Source: Thermodesulfobacteriota bacterium (lineage in GTDB: Bacteria > Desulfobacterota > UBA8473). Taken from it: a stretch of DNA of 64,000 nt. The translations under genes and the position numbers were made by a program. The notes under the pieces were generated by a model. The model ran no database searches and was not told the DNA's origin. It saw nothing but the letters and a program-made list of their open reading frames with translations. Of this stretch, positions 48,256 to 56,819 are shown one piece after another. The stretch is from assembly GCA_040757775.1 (NCBI GenBank), contig JBFLWQ010000004.1:64270-128269 (forward strand), read 5' to 3'. Each line of letters begins with the position of its first letter. Within the stretch, counting starts at the first letter, position 1.

Positions 48256-49128
48256 ATGAGTATTTTATTGAATGAACAGTGCAGAATACTAGTCCAGGGG
48301 ATTACAGGGGGCGAGGGAAGCTTCCATACAAGGGAAGCAATTAGCTTCGGAAGTAAAGTGGTAGCCGGTGTAACCCCTGGAAAAGGTGGAACAGACTTTG
48401 ACTGTATCCCTATTTACAACAGGGTTATCGATGCTGTAGAGAAGGAAGGGGCAAATGCCTCTGGTATTTATGTCCCTGCTTCCTTTGCTCCCGATGCTAT
48501 CCTGGAGGCAATAGAAGCTGGTATTAAGCTGATAGTTTGTATGACTGAAGGCATCCCTGCCCTGGAGATGGTAAAGGTAAAAAAGGCATTGAAAGGGACG
48601 GGCTCTTACCTTATCGGCCCAAACTGTCCCGGAATCACGACACCTGATGTTGGTAAGATAGGGTTTATGCCTAACTTCATCCATAAAAAGGGAAATGTAG
48701 GTGTTATCTCCCGCAGTGGGACATTGACCTATGAAGTAATTAATATGCTGACGAACCTGGGAGTGGGACAATCCACGTCAGTTGGGATAGGGGGCGACCC
48801 TATCGCAGGGTCTACTTTTGTAGATATATTGGAATTATTTGAGGCTGACCCCGAAACCCACCTGGTTACAATTATAGGTGAGATAGGGGGGAATGCAGAG
48901 GAAGAAGCCGCAGAGTTTGTTAAAAAGGAGATGAGTAAACCTGTAGTTGGTTTTATAGCCGGTCAGACTGCCCCCCCTGGCAAAAGGATGGGACATGCCG
49001 GAGCTATAATATCAGGTGGTAAGGGAACTGCAGCAGAGAAGATGAAGGCGTGGGAAGATGCAGGAATAAATGTCGTGGTTAACCCTGCAGATATAGGGAA
49101 AAAGGTTGTTTCCATACTCAATAAGTAA
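48256..49128 (+). CDS. sucD: Succinyl-CoA synthetase alpha subunit
   Basis: The 290-residue subunit with the CoA-binding Rossmann domain ([16 protein letters not shown]). [12 protein letters not shown] precedes the ligase domain, and the phosphohistidine sits in [20 protein letters not shown] near residue 247. It forms the alpha-beta enzyme with SucC. The TCA block fumarase-sucC-sucD ends here; a tRNA promoter begins at the stop codon. Confidence 0.97.
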   Translation: MSILLNEQCRILVQGITGGEGSFHTREAISFGSKVVAGVTPGKGGTDFDCIPIYNRVIDAVEKEGANASGIYVPASFAPDAILEAIEAGIKLIVCMTEGIPALEMVKVKKALKGTGSYLIGPNCPGITTPDVGKIGFMPNFIHKKGNVGVISRSGTLTYEVINMLTNLGVGQSTSVGIGGDPIAGSTFVDILELFEADPETHLVTIIGEIGGNAEEEAAEFVKKEMSKPVVGFIAGQTAPPGKRMGHAGAIISGGKGTAAEKMKAWEDAGINVVVNPADIGKKVVSILNK

Positions 49129-49157
49129 TTGACTATTGACTCTGTTTGTTCTATATA
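49129..49157 (+). promoter_or_regulatory. Candidate promoter for tRNA-Glu
   Basis: TTGACT (49129-49134) and TATATA (49152-49157) are separated by 17 bp, about 40 bp before the tRNA. Confidence 0.55.
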
Positions 49158-49195
49158 TCTGTCAGGATATACAAAAACCTTTTTAAATCGAGAAT

Positions 49196-49271
49196 GGTCC
49201 CATCGTCTAGTGGCCTAGGACATCGGCCTCTCACGCCGAAAACACGGGTTCGATCCCCGTTGGGACCACCA
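49196..49271 (+). tRNA. tRNA-Glu (anticodon CTC)
   Basis: Cloverleaf with acceptor GGTCCCA/TGGGACC, anticodon loop CTCTCAC between TCGGC and GCCGA, T loop TTCGATC and encoded CCA. It reads GAG codons. Confidence 0.94.
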
Positions 49272-49287
49272 AGTAATTTCAGGGGGG

Positions 49288-49318
49288 GGTTAGGTTAATT
49301 ACCTAATCCTTTTTTTCT
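49288..49318 (+). terminator. Terminator after tRNA-Glu
   Basis: GGTTAGGT and ACCTAATCC form a stem with one bulge and a 5-nt loop, then T8. Confidence 0.7.
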
Positions 49319-49365
49319 TTTGTGAAGTAGGATTGAAATAATTATTTAAACCAATATACCTAGAA

Positions 49366-49398
49366 ATAAAAAAGGCAGGGTTATTCGGTCCTGCCTTT
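49366..49398 (-). terminator. Terminator of the LivK-like gene
   Basis: On the minus strand AAAGGCAGG pairs with CCTGCCTTT and is followed by TTTTATTTC, 38 bp past the stop at 49437. It may work in both directions. Confidence 0.7.
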
Positions 49399-49436
49399 AT
49401 AAATCCTGATAGCAAATTTAACATAAGAAATTCAGT

Positions 49437-50642
49437 TCATTTTCTAGAGGGTGGCAGCACCCAATCAGTTATAGGTACCAATCTGCCACTTGCAGGATCA
49501 GCCCTGAAAAGTTTATTATACCTAAGCCCGTGGTGCATGGTAGGAGTATAGGTAACAGGGCTCGACAAACCACCCGTGTCAAAATCCTTTAAGGTCTCCA
49601 GCGCATCCGCCAGTTTCTCCCCATCCAAATCTTTTCCTGCCCTCCTTAACCCCTGTTCCAAAATAGTAGCTATAAGCCACCCGAATGAATACAGCTTGAA
49701 TCCATAAGCTTTCTCGGCGTCAGGGTTATATTTCAAGCTTATTTCCCTCATCTTTTTCACAGCAGTATAATCCTCATACCATGAGCTGTGCTGACCGGTC
49801 GCTTTATAGTTTCCAGACGCTTTGCCTGCAATTCTGACAACGTCTTCTGTGCACCCGGGGGATAACCCGAACGAAGGTATGTCCAACCCAAACTTTCTCA
49901 TGTCTTTAAGCATACCGATTATACCAGGTGCGACGTGAAATATTAATACATGGGTTACCTCGGCTCTCTTCATACTCAGGATTTGAGACGTAACATCAAT
50001 AAGACCTAGAGGTATAACCTCCATGTGCAGCTTCAGACGATAGAAGCTGGCCCAATCCTCCGCATGCTTTTTGATGAGCTTGCCAGCTTCCACATCGGGA
50101 TAGCACAAGGCTATTTTGGGGTTGACAGCCTTCAATTCATTGATAATATGATTGAAGAGAATTCCGAATTCATCAGAATAGAAGCCGTTCCCAGGAAATA
50201 CATACCTCTTGTACGGGACCCTTACCGACTCATCAGGGGCCCATGGCAGCATAACCATCTTATTCCTTTCAATCTGCATAAGCAACGTTTTTGTCTCCGC
50301 AGTAGACATCGGTCCCATGATCGCGAGGACCTGATCGCGAAAAACGAGTTTCTTAAACGCAGCTATCCCCGCGGGTATGGAATAACGGTCGTCCTCCACA
50401 GTCAACTTGATTTTCCTTCCGTGTACCCCTCCCTGATCATTTAAATGCCGTATAAAGTTTCGATAAGCTTCAATTACAACCGTGCCAATGTTAGATGTAG
50501 GACCTGTAAGATCGATTATTACACCAATCTTTATCACGTCCTCGGTCACCCCCCTCACGTTTCCAGCGTGCGAAGATACATTCAACAAAAATATGAAACC
50601 TAAAGAAACACAAACGTTCATCAATAGCCTCTTTTTTTGCAT
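49437..50642 (-). CDS. Branched-chain amino-acid-type ABC substrate-binding protein (LivK family)
   Basis: A 401-residue periplasmic protein. The signal peptide (LLMNVCVSLGFIFLLNVSSHAG) precedes a mature start with IKIGVIIDLTGPTSNIG, the usual Periplasmic_BP_6 opening. INDQGGVHGRKIKLTVEDD-like and AIMGPMSTAETK segments, and the C-terminal GWLIATILEQGLRRAG, complete the Leu/Ile/Val-binding fold. No livH/M/G/F permease or ATPase genes are adjacent, so it is an orphan binding protein whose ligand cannot be told from sequence. Confidence 0.88.
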   Translation of the reverse strand: MQKKRLLMNVCVSLGFIFLLNVSSHAGNVRGVTEDVIKIGVIIDLTGPTSNIGTVVIEAYRNFIRHLNDQGGVHGRKIKLTVEDDRYSIPAGIAAFKKLVFRDQVLAIMGPMSTAETKTLLMQIERNKMVMLPWAPDESVRVPYKRYVFPGNGFYSDEFGILFNHIINELKAVNPKIALCYPDVEAGKLIKKHAEDWASFYRLKLHMEVIPLGLIDVTSQILSMKRAEVTHVLIFHVAPGIIGMLKDMRKFGLDIPSFGLSPGCTEDVVRIAGKASGNYKATGQHSSWYEDYTAVKKMREISLKYNPDAEKAYGFKLYSFGWLIATILEQGLRRAGKDLDGEKLADALETLKDFDTGGLSSPVTYTPTMHHGLRYNKLFRADPASGRLVPITDWVLPPSRK

Positions 50643-50742
50643 CTCGGCCTCCTCTTGTATATGAATAGAATTATTAGGTTAATCATTAATATTTATTCCT
50701 CTTTTTATTTATCTTAACAGGCAAAAGGAGATATAAGTAACA

Positions 50743-50931
50743 TTACTCCTTTTTGAAGGCATTGCTGCCGATTGCAAAAAGAAGAAGCCCTGCACCCAGA
50801 AGAAGGAAGGCTACCGGACAGGGCAGAGGCCAACCAAAAAGGAGAGTCCGGACTCCGGCAATTATAAGTATTGATTCTATGATAAATAAAGCACCGGCTA
50901 TTATGAAAAGCCATTTTGATACCGTTAACAT
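50743..50931 (-). CDS. Small two-helix membrane protein
   Basis: 62 residues from the ATG at 50931, which follows GGAGGTGA. There are two hydrophobic helices (WLFIIAGALFIIESILIIAGV and PVAFLLLGAGLLLFAIG) joined by RTLLFGWPLPC. Not recognised. Its stop is about 100 bp beyond the LivK-like gene start; the next gene upstream is the 65-residue protein. Confidence 0.55.
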   Translation of the reverse strand: MLTVSKWLFIIAGALFIIESILIIAGVRTLLFGWPLPCPVAFLLLGAGLLLFAIGSNAFKKE

Positions 50932-50979
50932 AATGTCACCTCCCATTAATAAGTTTGTTATACCTACTTTCCACATCAG

Positions 50980-51177
50980 TTATTCCTCTAAAACCAAAGT
51001 TCTTGCAATCTCTTTTGAGGGTTTGTCATAACTCTTTTCAATCTCTTTCTGTTCTTCATCGGAAACATACGGCGCAAACAATAATCTCATCTTCATTATT
51101 TCATCTTCGAGAGCATCTTTTACTGCTTCTTTTACTATTTCTTTAAGTTTGGTTTCATCTGCCATTTTCAGATTCAT
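50980..51177 (-). CDS. Small charged hypothetical protein
   Basis: About 65 residues from the ATG at 51177, with GAGAGGTG 6 nt upstream. It is mostly helical and acidic/basic (KLKEIVKEAVKDALEDEI). The middle LLFAPYVSDEEQKEIEKSYDKPS looks like a conserved short domain but was not recognised. It lies 48 bp upstream of the small membrane protein gene. The 51187-51379 gap shows no gene. Confidence 0.5.
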   Translation of the reverse strand: MNLKMADETKLKEIVKEAVKDALEDEIMKMRLLFAPYVSDEEQKEIEKSYDKPSKEIARTLVLEE

Positions 51178-51379
51178 GTACTTCACCTCTCTTTATTGAT
51201 TTTTTATTTATTTTACCCCTTTGCATGATAGTTTGCAATTATAAAACCCTTACCTTCCCCGTCACCACATTGCTTATTAGAGCCTAAGATACTGATAAAT
51301 CCCTTTATTTAGAGCCTCTTGGAACGCTAAGCGATTTGTGAATCAACAGCCCATTCCTTCGCAAATTGTATCACAACGT

Positions 51380-51724
51380 CTATATTTCTCTTTCTAACTT
51401 AGTGTTCCGTTGTTTTAGTATATTTCCCCAGTCAGGTAGGTATGCACTCATTAGACTTTTAAATAGCCTGCCATGATTAGGAATCTGTAAATGCAGCAGC
51501 TCGTGAATTATCACATATTTCTGAAAATCTATTGGTTCTTTAAGAAGATCGGTACTGAAGCATACCAACCCTTTTGAAGAACAGGATGCCCACTTCTTTT
51601 TCATAGTCTGAATTCTAAGCTGCCGGGGTCTAACTTTTATCTTTTCAACCCATCGGTTGACTTCAGCCTTAAATTCATCAAAATTATTTAGCCTTTCTTT
51701 ATGGTTACTTTTTTTCGGTGTCAT
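51380..51724 (-). CDS. YgjP-like metal-dependent hydrolase (DUF45) of the type I R-M locus
   Basis: A 114-residue protein with a zincin motif HELLH (74-78, catalytic E75) and third ligand region IPNHGRLF (H84), plus RIQTMKKKWASCSS before it. This is the YgjP/DUF45 fold, shorter than stand-alone YgjP (about 170-240 residues), and often found directly after hsdR. It overlaps hsdR by 4 bp. The role within restriction loci is unknown. Confidence 0.82.
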   Translation of the reverse strand: MTPKKSNHKERLNNFDEFKAEVNRWVEKIKVRPRQLRIQTMKKKWASCSSKGLVCFSTDLLKEPIDFQKYVIIHELLHLQIPNHGRLFKSLMSAYLPDWGNILKQRNTKLEREI

Positions 51725-54639
51725 TTGCGGTTCAGTTTCAAAAGTTTTTCAACTATCCCGACCATGCGTTCTTTTCCAAAAATGGGAAGTACCAGCTTGT
51801 AAAGTTCAGCCTTGAGTTCTCGCAGCTCTGCTGGATTGTCCTTAAAGTCCGGGAATCGTTCAAACACACTGTTAACTGCCGGTGCAATCTTTTTATGATT
51901 CTCTATCTTTTCTTGCTTGAGAATCCAGAAAATCGTAAATGTATTGATATCAAAGTCTGTTTCTTTCTGCTGTCGCCGGGCTTCAACAATCTCATGAATA
52001 AGCTCTTCGATTTTTTTTAGAGCTTGTTTAGTTGATATCTGCCGGTCATCGAATGCTTCCTGAATCTGCTCAGCACGCTCACCTATTGTCCTGAGGTATG
52101 GGTTTTCTTCTGCTTCATCGTTGACGGTTTTGCCGATGCTGTTTATCAGGTTTATTACCTTTGATTTGTCTGATGTACCGCTATCCTTTATTGCATGAAG
52201 AGTGTTTTCGTCAATCTTCACTACCGGCATTGTGGTCTTCAGCCCGTAGGTGGTGACCTTTTCCCGCACCAGCAGCTCGGTTTTTCTGGCGATATCACTA
52301 TATAAAACGGTCTTTTTTTTAAAGGCATTGTGGACAATCTGATAGAGTACAGAAAGCTTCCCAAAATCATCTACATAATCTCGCAAATCAGGCGATGGGG
52401 ATAATATTTCATAAAGCATTTCGAGCTCTTTGAAAAACTTGTAAAATTCTTCTCTTGCCTCTTGATCAACAAAAGCATCTATTGCAGCCTCGACTGCTTT
52501 GTCATCAATCATGCCGCGGGTCAGAGCAAGATACTTCTGAGCTTCACCGGTCATGAGATCAAAAAATTGTGCTTTAAGCACGTCAAGATTCTTGATAACA
52601 CCGCTTACCACGTCAGAATCAAAGGCGAGGGCCTTTTCCAGTTTTTCAAATATCCCCACAAAGTCTACCACCAGCCCGCAGGGTTTCTTGATGTCGCCTT
52701 CCTCCTCATAGGGACGATTTACCCTCGCAATGGCCTGCAGCAGCACATGATCTCTCATGGGCTTATCGAGATACATGCCGTAAAGTATTGGGGCATCAAA
52801 ACCGGTCAGGAGTTTATCGGTAACAATAAATATCTTGGGTATGGTTTTCGGTTTGGGGAAAAGCTTACGGGCATTTTTTTCCTCAATCTCTGAGAGCTGG
52901 TATTTATGCACCAGAGGATATTTTTCACTGTCATGTTGGGTGGCAGTGTATACCGGTAAGGTGTATTCGGGAGGCAGAATCTTATCAAGTTCCTCTTTAT
53001 ACAGCGCGCAGGCCTCACGGTCAACTGCTACAAGAAATGCCTTATAACCCAAAGGTTCAATAGATTCCTTGAAATGCTGAGCAACAAAGGCAGAAACCTT
53101 TCTTATCCTGTCTTCTGATTTTAAAAATGTTTTGAGATTGACTGCCTTATCAAGAATTTTGTTCAGTTCTTCAACATCACTGATCCCTTCAGCATCTATC
53201 AGTTCAAGGAATTCTTTTTCGAGCTGCTCCCGAGGCACACGAATATCATTGGGCGCAAGCGTATAATTGAGCGAAAGGGTTGTGCCGTCTTCTATAGACT
53301 CGGCGATAGAGTATTTATCCAAATAGCCGGTTTTGTCCTCTTTACCGAAAATCTTGAATGTGCCCTTACCGTATGCTGTTTTGTCAATCGGGGTGCCGGT
53401 AAATCCAATCAGGGTTGCATTGGGGAGAGCTCCTACCATGTAGTTTCCGAGGTCCCTTCCTAAAGACCGGTGCGCTTCATCCACCAGCACAATAACATTA
53501 TCCCTGGTACAGATACCCTTATCGATTCTCTCAAACTTATGAATCATGGAGATGATCAGCCCGCGGAAATCTGATACAAGTAACTCCCTCAGACGTGCCT
53601 TGCTGGTAGCAGGTTCAATGCTAATATCAAATGATTTTAATTCACCAAGTATCCGCTCCACCCATCCAGAAAGCTGTCCTTCAAGCTCATTGCGGTCAAT
53701 CATCAGAATAACCGTTGCTTTACCGAAAACCTCCTTGTTTGTAAGAATCTGCCGCGCCGCAGTAATCATGGTAAAGGTTTTCCCTGCCCCCTGGGTATGC
53801 CACACTAGCCCGGTCTTCTTGCCCCTATCAGCACACCGCTGCACTACCTTCTCAACCGCCCGGGTCTGATGCTGTCGCAAAATTGTTTTTTTCAGCTCAT
53901 CATCCTTCACATAAAACAGTATCCACTCTTTCAACATCTTCAGGAACCGTTCCCTGTCAAAAAAGTGTTTAACCTTTTTCTCAAAATTTCCCTTCTCTTC
54001 ATCTTTCCAGTTAAAGATATCCTTGCGTTCAAGGTTCCATGTGGAGCCGTAATAAAAGTCAATTAAGTGGGTGATGTCAAACACCTGCGGAGCAGTAAGC
54101 ATCTCCGGTGTTTCATTGTGATATTCCCGTATCTGAATCAAAGCCTCCTCAATAGCATTTGCCTTCTTGGCGCTTTTGGTTTCAACAATGGCAACCGGTA
54201 TGCCATTAATAAGAAACATGATGTCTGCCCGGTTTGTTTCTCTGCCGTTGGCATACTGCCATTCATCAGTAACCTGAAAAATATTTTTCGTAACATCCTT
54301 AAAATCAACCACCGTTATATTCCGGCGCCGCTTCTCTTTTTCATCATAGATACTCTGCTCACCCCGCAACCATGATAGGACCTCTGCATTCCCTTCGATG
54401 TTGTTACGCACCGCCTCTATATCTCTAACAATTTCAGGAGCGCTTTCCCCGGTCACCAATCCAGGGTTCAGTTTGATAAGTTTATCTTGAATGACGCGGT
54501 AAAACAGTGTCCCGTTTTCCCCCATTCTTAATGTAAGGGCATCGTCGCTTGAAACGATCTGCCAACCGATCTCACTTGCATATTTGATGATCGGCTGCTG
54601 AACAGTGGATGTTTCGGTACCAAGGTTTACAGGCATCAT
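51721..54639 (-). CDS. hsdR: Type I restriction enzyme, R subunit
   Basis: A 972-residue motor and nuclease. The N-terminal PD-(D/E)xK nuclease is seen as NRADIMFLINGIPVAIVETKSAKK (catalytic D, E-x-K). The SF2 translocase follows: Walker A HTQGAGKTF, DEAH in VLVDEAHRSLGRDLG, motif III GFTGTP, and motif V/VI TDKLLTGFDAP and QAIARVNRPY. A helical C-terminal region of about 250 residues binds the methylase. It starts 45 bp after the ORF6N-like gene, and its leader is part of a 55-bp direct repeat (54636-54690). Confidence 0.95.
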   Translation of the reverse strand: MMPVNLGTETSTVQQPIIKYASEIGWQIVSSDDALTLRMGENGTLFYRVIQDKLIKLNPGLVTGESAPEIVRDIEAVRNNIEGNAEVLSWLRGEQSIYDEKEKRRRNITVVDFKDVTKNIFQVTDEWQYANGRETNRADIMFLINGIPVAIVETKSAKKANAIEEALIQIREYHNETPEMLTAPQVFDITHLIDFYYGSTWNLERKDIFNWKDEEKGNFEKKVKHFFDRERFLKMLKEWILFYVKDDELKKTILRQHQTRAVEKVVQRCADRGKKTGLVWHTQGAGKTFTMITAARQILTNKEVFGKATVILMIDRNELEGQLSGWVERILGELKSFDISIEPATSKARLRELLVSDFRGLIISMIHKFERIDKGICTRDNVIVLVDEAHRSLGRDLGNYMVGALPNATLIGFTGTPIDKTAYGKGTFKIFGKEDKTGYLDKYSIAESIEDGTTLSLNYTLAPNDIRVPREQLEKEFLELIDAEGISDVEELNKILDKAVNLKTFLKSEDRIRKVSAFVAQHFKESIEPLGYKAFLVAVDREACALYKEELDKILPPEYTLPVYTATQHDSEKYPLVHKYQLSEIEEKNARKLFPKPKTIPKIFIVTDKLLTGFDAPILYGMYLDKPMRDHVLLQAIARVNRPYEEEGDIKKPCGLVVDFVGIFEKLEKALAFDSDVVSGVIKNLDVLKAQFFDLMTGEAQKYLALTRGMIDDKAVEAAIDAFVDQEAREEFYKFFKELEMLYEILSPSPDLRDYVDDFGKLSVLYQIVHNAFKKKTVLYSDIARKTELLVREKVTTYGLKTTMPVVKIDENTLHAIKDSGTSDKSKVINLINSIGKTVNDEAEENPYLRTIGERAEQIQEAFDDRQISTKQALKKIEELIHEIVEARRQQKETDFDINTFTIFWILKQEKIENHKKIAPAVNSVFERFPDFKDNPAELRELKAELYKLVLPIFGKERMVGIVEKLLKLNRK

Positions 54640-54690
54640 GATTTAACTCGAATATCTATGTGGCGTTTGAATGTTTTACAAAGTTTATCC
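54636..54690. repeat. Direct repeat, copy A (hsdR start side)
   Basis: About 82 percent identical to 55271-55326 in the same orientation: both have CATRATTTAACTCGAATA then TTTGAATGTTTT. The two copies flank the ORF6N gene and each contains an ATG-containing start region on the minus strand. Confidence 0.6.
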
Positions 54691-55167
54691 TTGCCTTTTC
54701 TTGGCCTTTCCACCGTAGGAAACTCTTTGTTCCTTCACCTCAAAACCAATCCTTTTTCTTGGTTTTTCAGGAGGCTGCATTAAGGCGCGGATGGCATCAA
54801 AAACAATTTTAAATTGATCGTCATATTTCTTTTCCAGTTCTTTTATTTTAAATTCAAGGTCTTTGTGTACAGTTAACATCTGTCGGAGACTGACGAATGC
54901 TCGCATAATTTCGACATTGACATCTATTGCTCGTTCACTTTTTAGCACACTCGACAGCATTGCCACTCCCTGTTCTGTAAATGCTCTCGGCAGTACAGAA
55001 GAGTGTTTGAGTCGCCGTAACCGGTCACAATTTGTGACCAGTTCATCTTTTTCCTTTTTTGTCAGCCGAAACATAAAATCTGCTGGAAATCTTCGCGCGT
55101 TTCGTGAGACAGCCTGATTTAGAACTTTTGTTGCCACACTGTAAAGGGTGGCGAGATCAATATCCAA
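54685..55167 (-). CDS. ORF6N-domain protein (KilA-N-like), 5' end damaged
   Basis: A 160-residue frame from a TTG at 55167: MDIDLATLYSVATKVLNQAV, then RFPADFMFRLTKKE and VLPRAFTEQGVAMLSSVL, the phage-type ORF6N DNA-binding domain, followed by a coiled-coil C-terminus (VHKDLEFKIKELEKKYDD). Homologous residues continue upstream in the same frame (IFLIRGQRVIL) to a TGA at 55252 with no usual start codon, so the N-terminus is damaged or uses a rare start. A separate short frame beginning MISDNKNEIIIYR (ATG at 55274), resembling the start of RhuM proteins, ends inside this region. The whole cassette lies between direct repeats. Confidence 0.7.
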   Translation of the reverse strand: MDIDLATLYSVATKVLNQAVSRNARRFPADFMFRLTKKEKDELVTNCDRLRRLKHSSVLPRAFTEQGVAMLSSVLKSERAIDVNVEIMRAFVSLRQMLTVHKDLEFKIKELEKKYDDQFKIVFDAIRALMQPPEKPRKRIGFEVKEQRVSYGGKAKKRQG

Positions 55168-55270
55168 TATTACTCTTTGTCCACGAATTAAAAAAATTGC
55201 CTGCTCAATTATTTTTACTGGGGCTGTCGTACCTTCCGATAGATAATAATTTCATTTTTATTGTCTGAAA

Positions 55271-55326
55271 TCATAATTTAACTCGAATAGCTACGGGGCT
55301 TTTGAATGTTTTGCGAAAGACTATCC
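55271..55326. repeat. Direct repeat, copy B (upstream of ORF6N)
   Basis: Partner of 54636-54690. Together they bracket about 580 bp carrying the ORF6N frame, consistent with insertion or duplication of this cassette into the R-M operon. Confidence 0.6.
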
Positions 55327-55408
55327 ATATATTTATCTGGCTGGCGTCAAAGCTCACCTACCGCTATGGAGTTCAAGCGGAATAGCGCTCAGGTGGAGCA
55401 TTCCGGTC

Positions 55409-55927
55409 CTATTTTAGTTTAGCCAAGTAAATAAATTCCTGGCAGACAGTTCGGAAATCAGGTATCAGCTTATCAATATCCTCCCTGTGGGCGTTGTATC
55501 GACGGCTGTGCGCAGATTGATCACCAATGGACTTCAGGCTTGGTAATGCTCTTTTTGTGTTGCGTCCTAGATTCCATAATGGTTCCTGAAGTGCCTTGGA
55601 AATAAGGTCAGAAAGGTAGAGAAAATCACCGGTTTTATGATCTTTGATCTTGTGAGCTAGGTTGTGGGCTTCGAAAGACTCGATGATTAGAGTTTCCAGG
55701 AGTCTCCGCATCATAACGGCACAGCCATCGAACCAGCCATTTTCATAACACCCATTGATTTGGTCAACTACCCGCTCGATATACCCTCGGGTATTTGTGA
55801 ACAGAGCGCGTGGGAGAACGCTCTGACTTCGTGGACGCGTTCCTTCTGAGGGAGGAACGTAGGTTACGGGTGCCTCCGATTGGATCTTCTTTGCTATTTC
55901 GAGCACTTGGCGAGCGAGTGATGCCAT
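55409..55927 (-). CDS. HEPN/DUF4145-like protein of the R-M island
   Basis: A 172-residue mostly helical protein. The block NGCYENGWFDGCAVMMRRLLETLIIESFE, then LGRNTKRALPSLKSIGDQSAHSRRYNAHREDIDKL resembles DUF4145-type HEPN domains, where a basic and polar motif lies in the last helices. It starts 6 bp after the DUF5343-like gene and is almost certainly co-expressed with it. HEPN proteins in defence loci are often RNases; the RxxxxH motif is not clear here (RRYNAH is the nearest), so activity is uncertain. Confidence 0.6.
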   Translation of the reverse strand: MASLARQVLEIAKKIQSEAPVTYVPPSEGTRPRSQSVLPRALFTNTRGYIERVVDQINGCYENGWFDGCAVMMRRLLETLIIESFEAHNLAHKIKDHKTGDFLYLSDLISKALQEPLWNLGRNTKRALPSLKSIGDQSAHSRRYNAHREDIDKLIPDFRTVCQEFIYLAKLK

Positions 55928-55933
55928 TGGTCA

Positions 55934-56605
55934 TTATTTCCTGTATATATGTTTTGCAATACTCTCAAATATCTTGTCTATCTGGTCTGGCGTCGCGTCT
56001 GACGAGATATGAATCTGCAGGTTGATGTTTACTCCCGGCAAGGCGGGAGTATCACCTAGAGAGGGCACGGGATGGATGGCTTGTGAAGTACTCGATGGAG
56101 CGGATTTCTTCTTATCGGCTTTGGCAGTACCCTTCCGTGTGGTGGCACGCTCCTTTTGCCTTTCCTTCTGTAGTTTTTTCGATACGTCGCCTTCAGAGAT
56201 GACTGTATATATTGCGGCCATGCGTTTGACTGCCGCACTTCCAGCGCCGGTATGGTTGGCAAACCATCGTTCTGCGGCGCTGCGATCTATGGACGGATTT
56301 GGCACTGCGGCAATTAACTCATCAGGATAAATTTCCTTACGTATCTTTCGGCAGACCTCAGCATATTGCTCATCGTCACGCCACGCTTTCGCCAATTCCT
56401 GAGTTTTTCCTTCGTTGTCAATCAGACCCATATCCTTCAAATATGGAAGCACATTAGTGCGGGCAGACATGGGCTGCGTGCTAAGTGCAGTGGCAAGGTA
56501 ATTATCCGTTACGACGCCGGGCATGCTCTGCCTGAACCGTTCCCGGAGTGTCCACCAGTGCGCAACCGGGAGCATTGGAAATGATTGCGGTTTCTCTTTT
56601 GCCAT
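55934..56605 (-). CDS. DUF5343-like protein of the R-M island
   Basis: A 223-residue protein. AHWWTLRERFRQSMPGVVTDNYLATAL and SARTNVLPYLKDMGLID match the winged-helix-like DUF5343 start. A basic, low-complexity linker (ERQKERATTRKGTAKADKKKS) leads to a C-terminal strand-helix unit NLQIHISSDATPDQIDKIFESIAKHIY that resembles an oligomerisation or partner domain. It forms a two-gene unit with the HEPN-like gene between hsdS and hsdR. The function of DUF5343 is unknown. Confidence 0.65.
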   Translation of the reverse strand: MAKEKPQSFPMLPVAHWWTLRERFRQSMPGVVTDNYLATALSTQPMSARTNVLPYLKDMGLIDNEGKTQELAKAWRDDEQYAEVCRKIRKEIYPDELIAAVPNPSIDRSAAERWFANHTGAGSAAVKRMAAIYTVISEGDVSKKLQKERQKERATTRKGTAKADKKKSAPSSTSQAIHPVPSLGDTPALPGVNINLQIHISSDATPDQIDKIFESIAKHIYRK

Positions 56606-56709
56606 CTTTTCCTCCTTTAGGACTGCCTGCTGGCAATCCTACGTTAATTAATTTTTCTGTTGTCTCTTCTATTTACCCCGTTAGAAAGGCCCAGTGTGAA
56701 AGAAATTCC

Positions 56710-56819
56710 CTCGCAACCTAAAGGTTGCGGCTACCTACTACTACCAATTTTGTGTACTTATGTTGTTTCCCCAAATATGGTAGCCGCAGGCTTGGTAGCC
56801 GCAGGCTTCAGCCTGCGGA
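56710..56819. repeat. Dispersed palindromes, GGTAGCCGCAGGCTTCAGCCTGCGG type
   Basis: Two related elements: CTCGCAACCTAAAGGTTGCGG (56710-56730) and a tandem GGTAGCCGCAGGCTT with inverse CAGCCTGCGG (56779-56819). The second provides the last codons and stop of hsdS (ESAG). Confidence 0.6.

Noticed and set aside
50743-51177. Toxin-antitoxin pair of two small genes
   Set aside because: One is a two-helix membrane protein and one a charged helical protein; no toxin or antitoxin motif was recognised.
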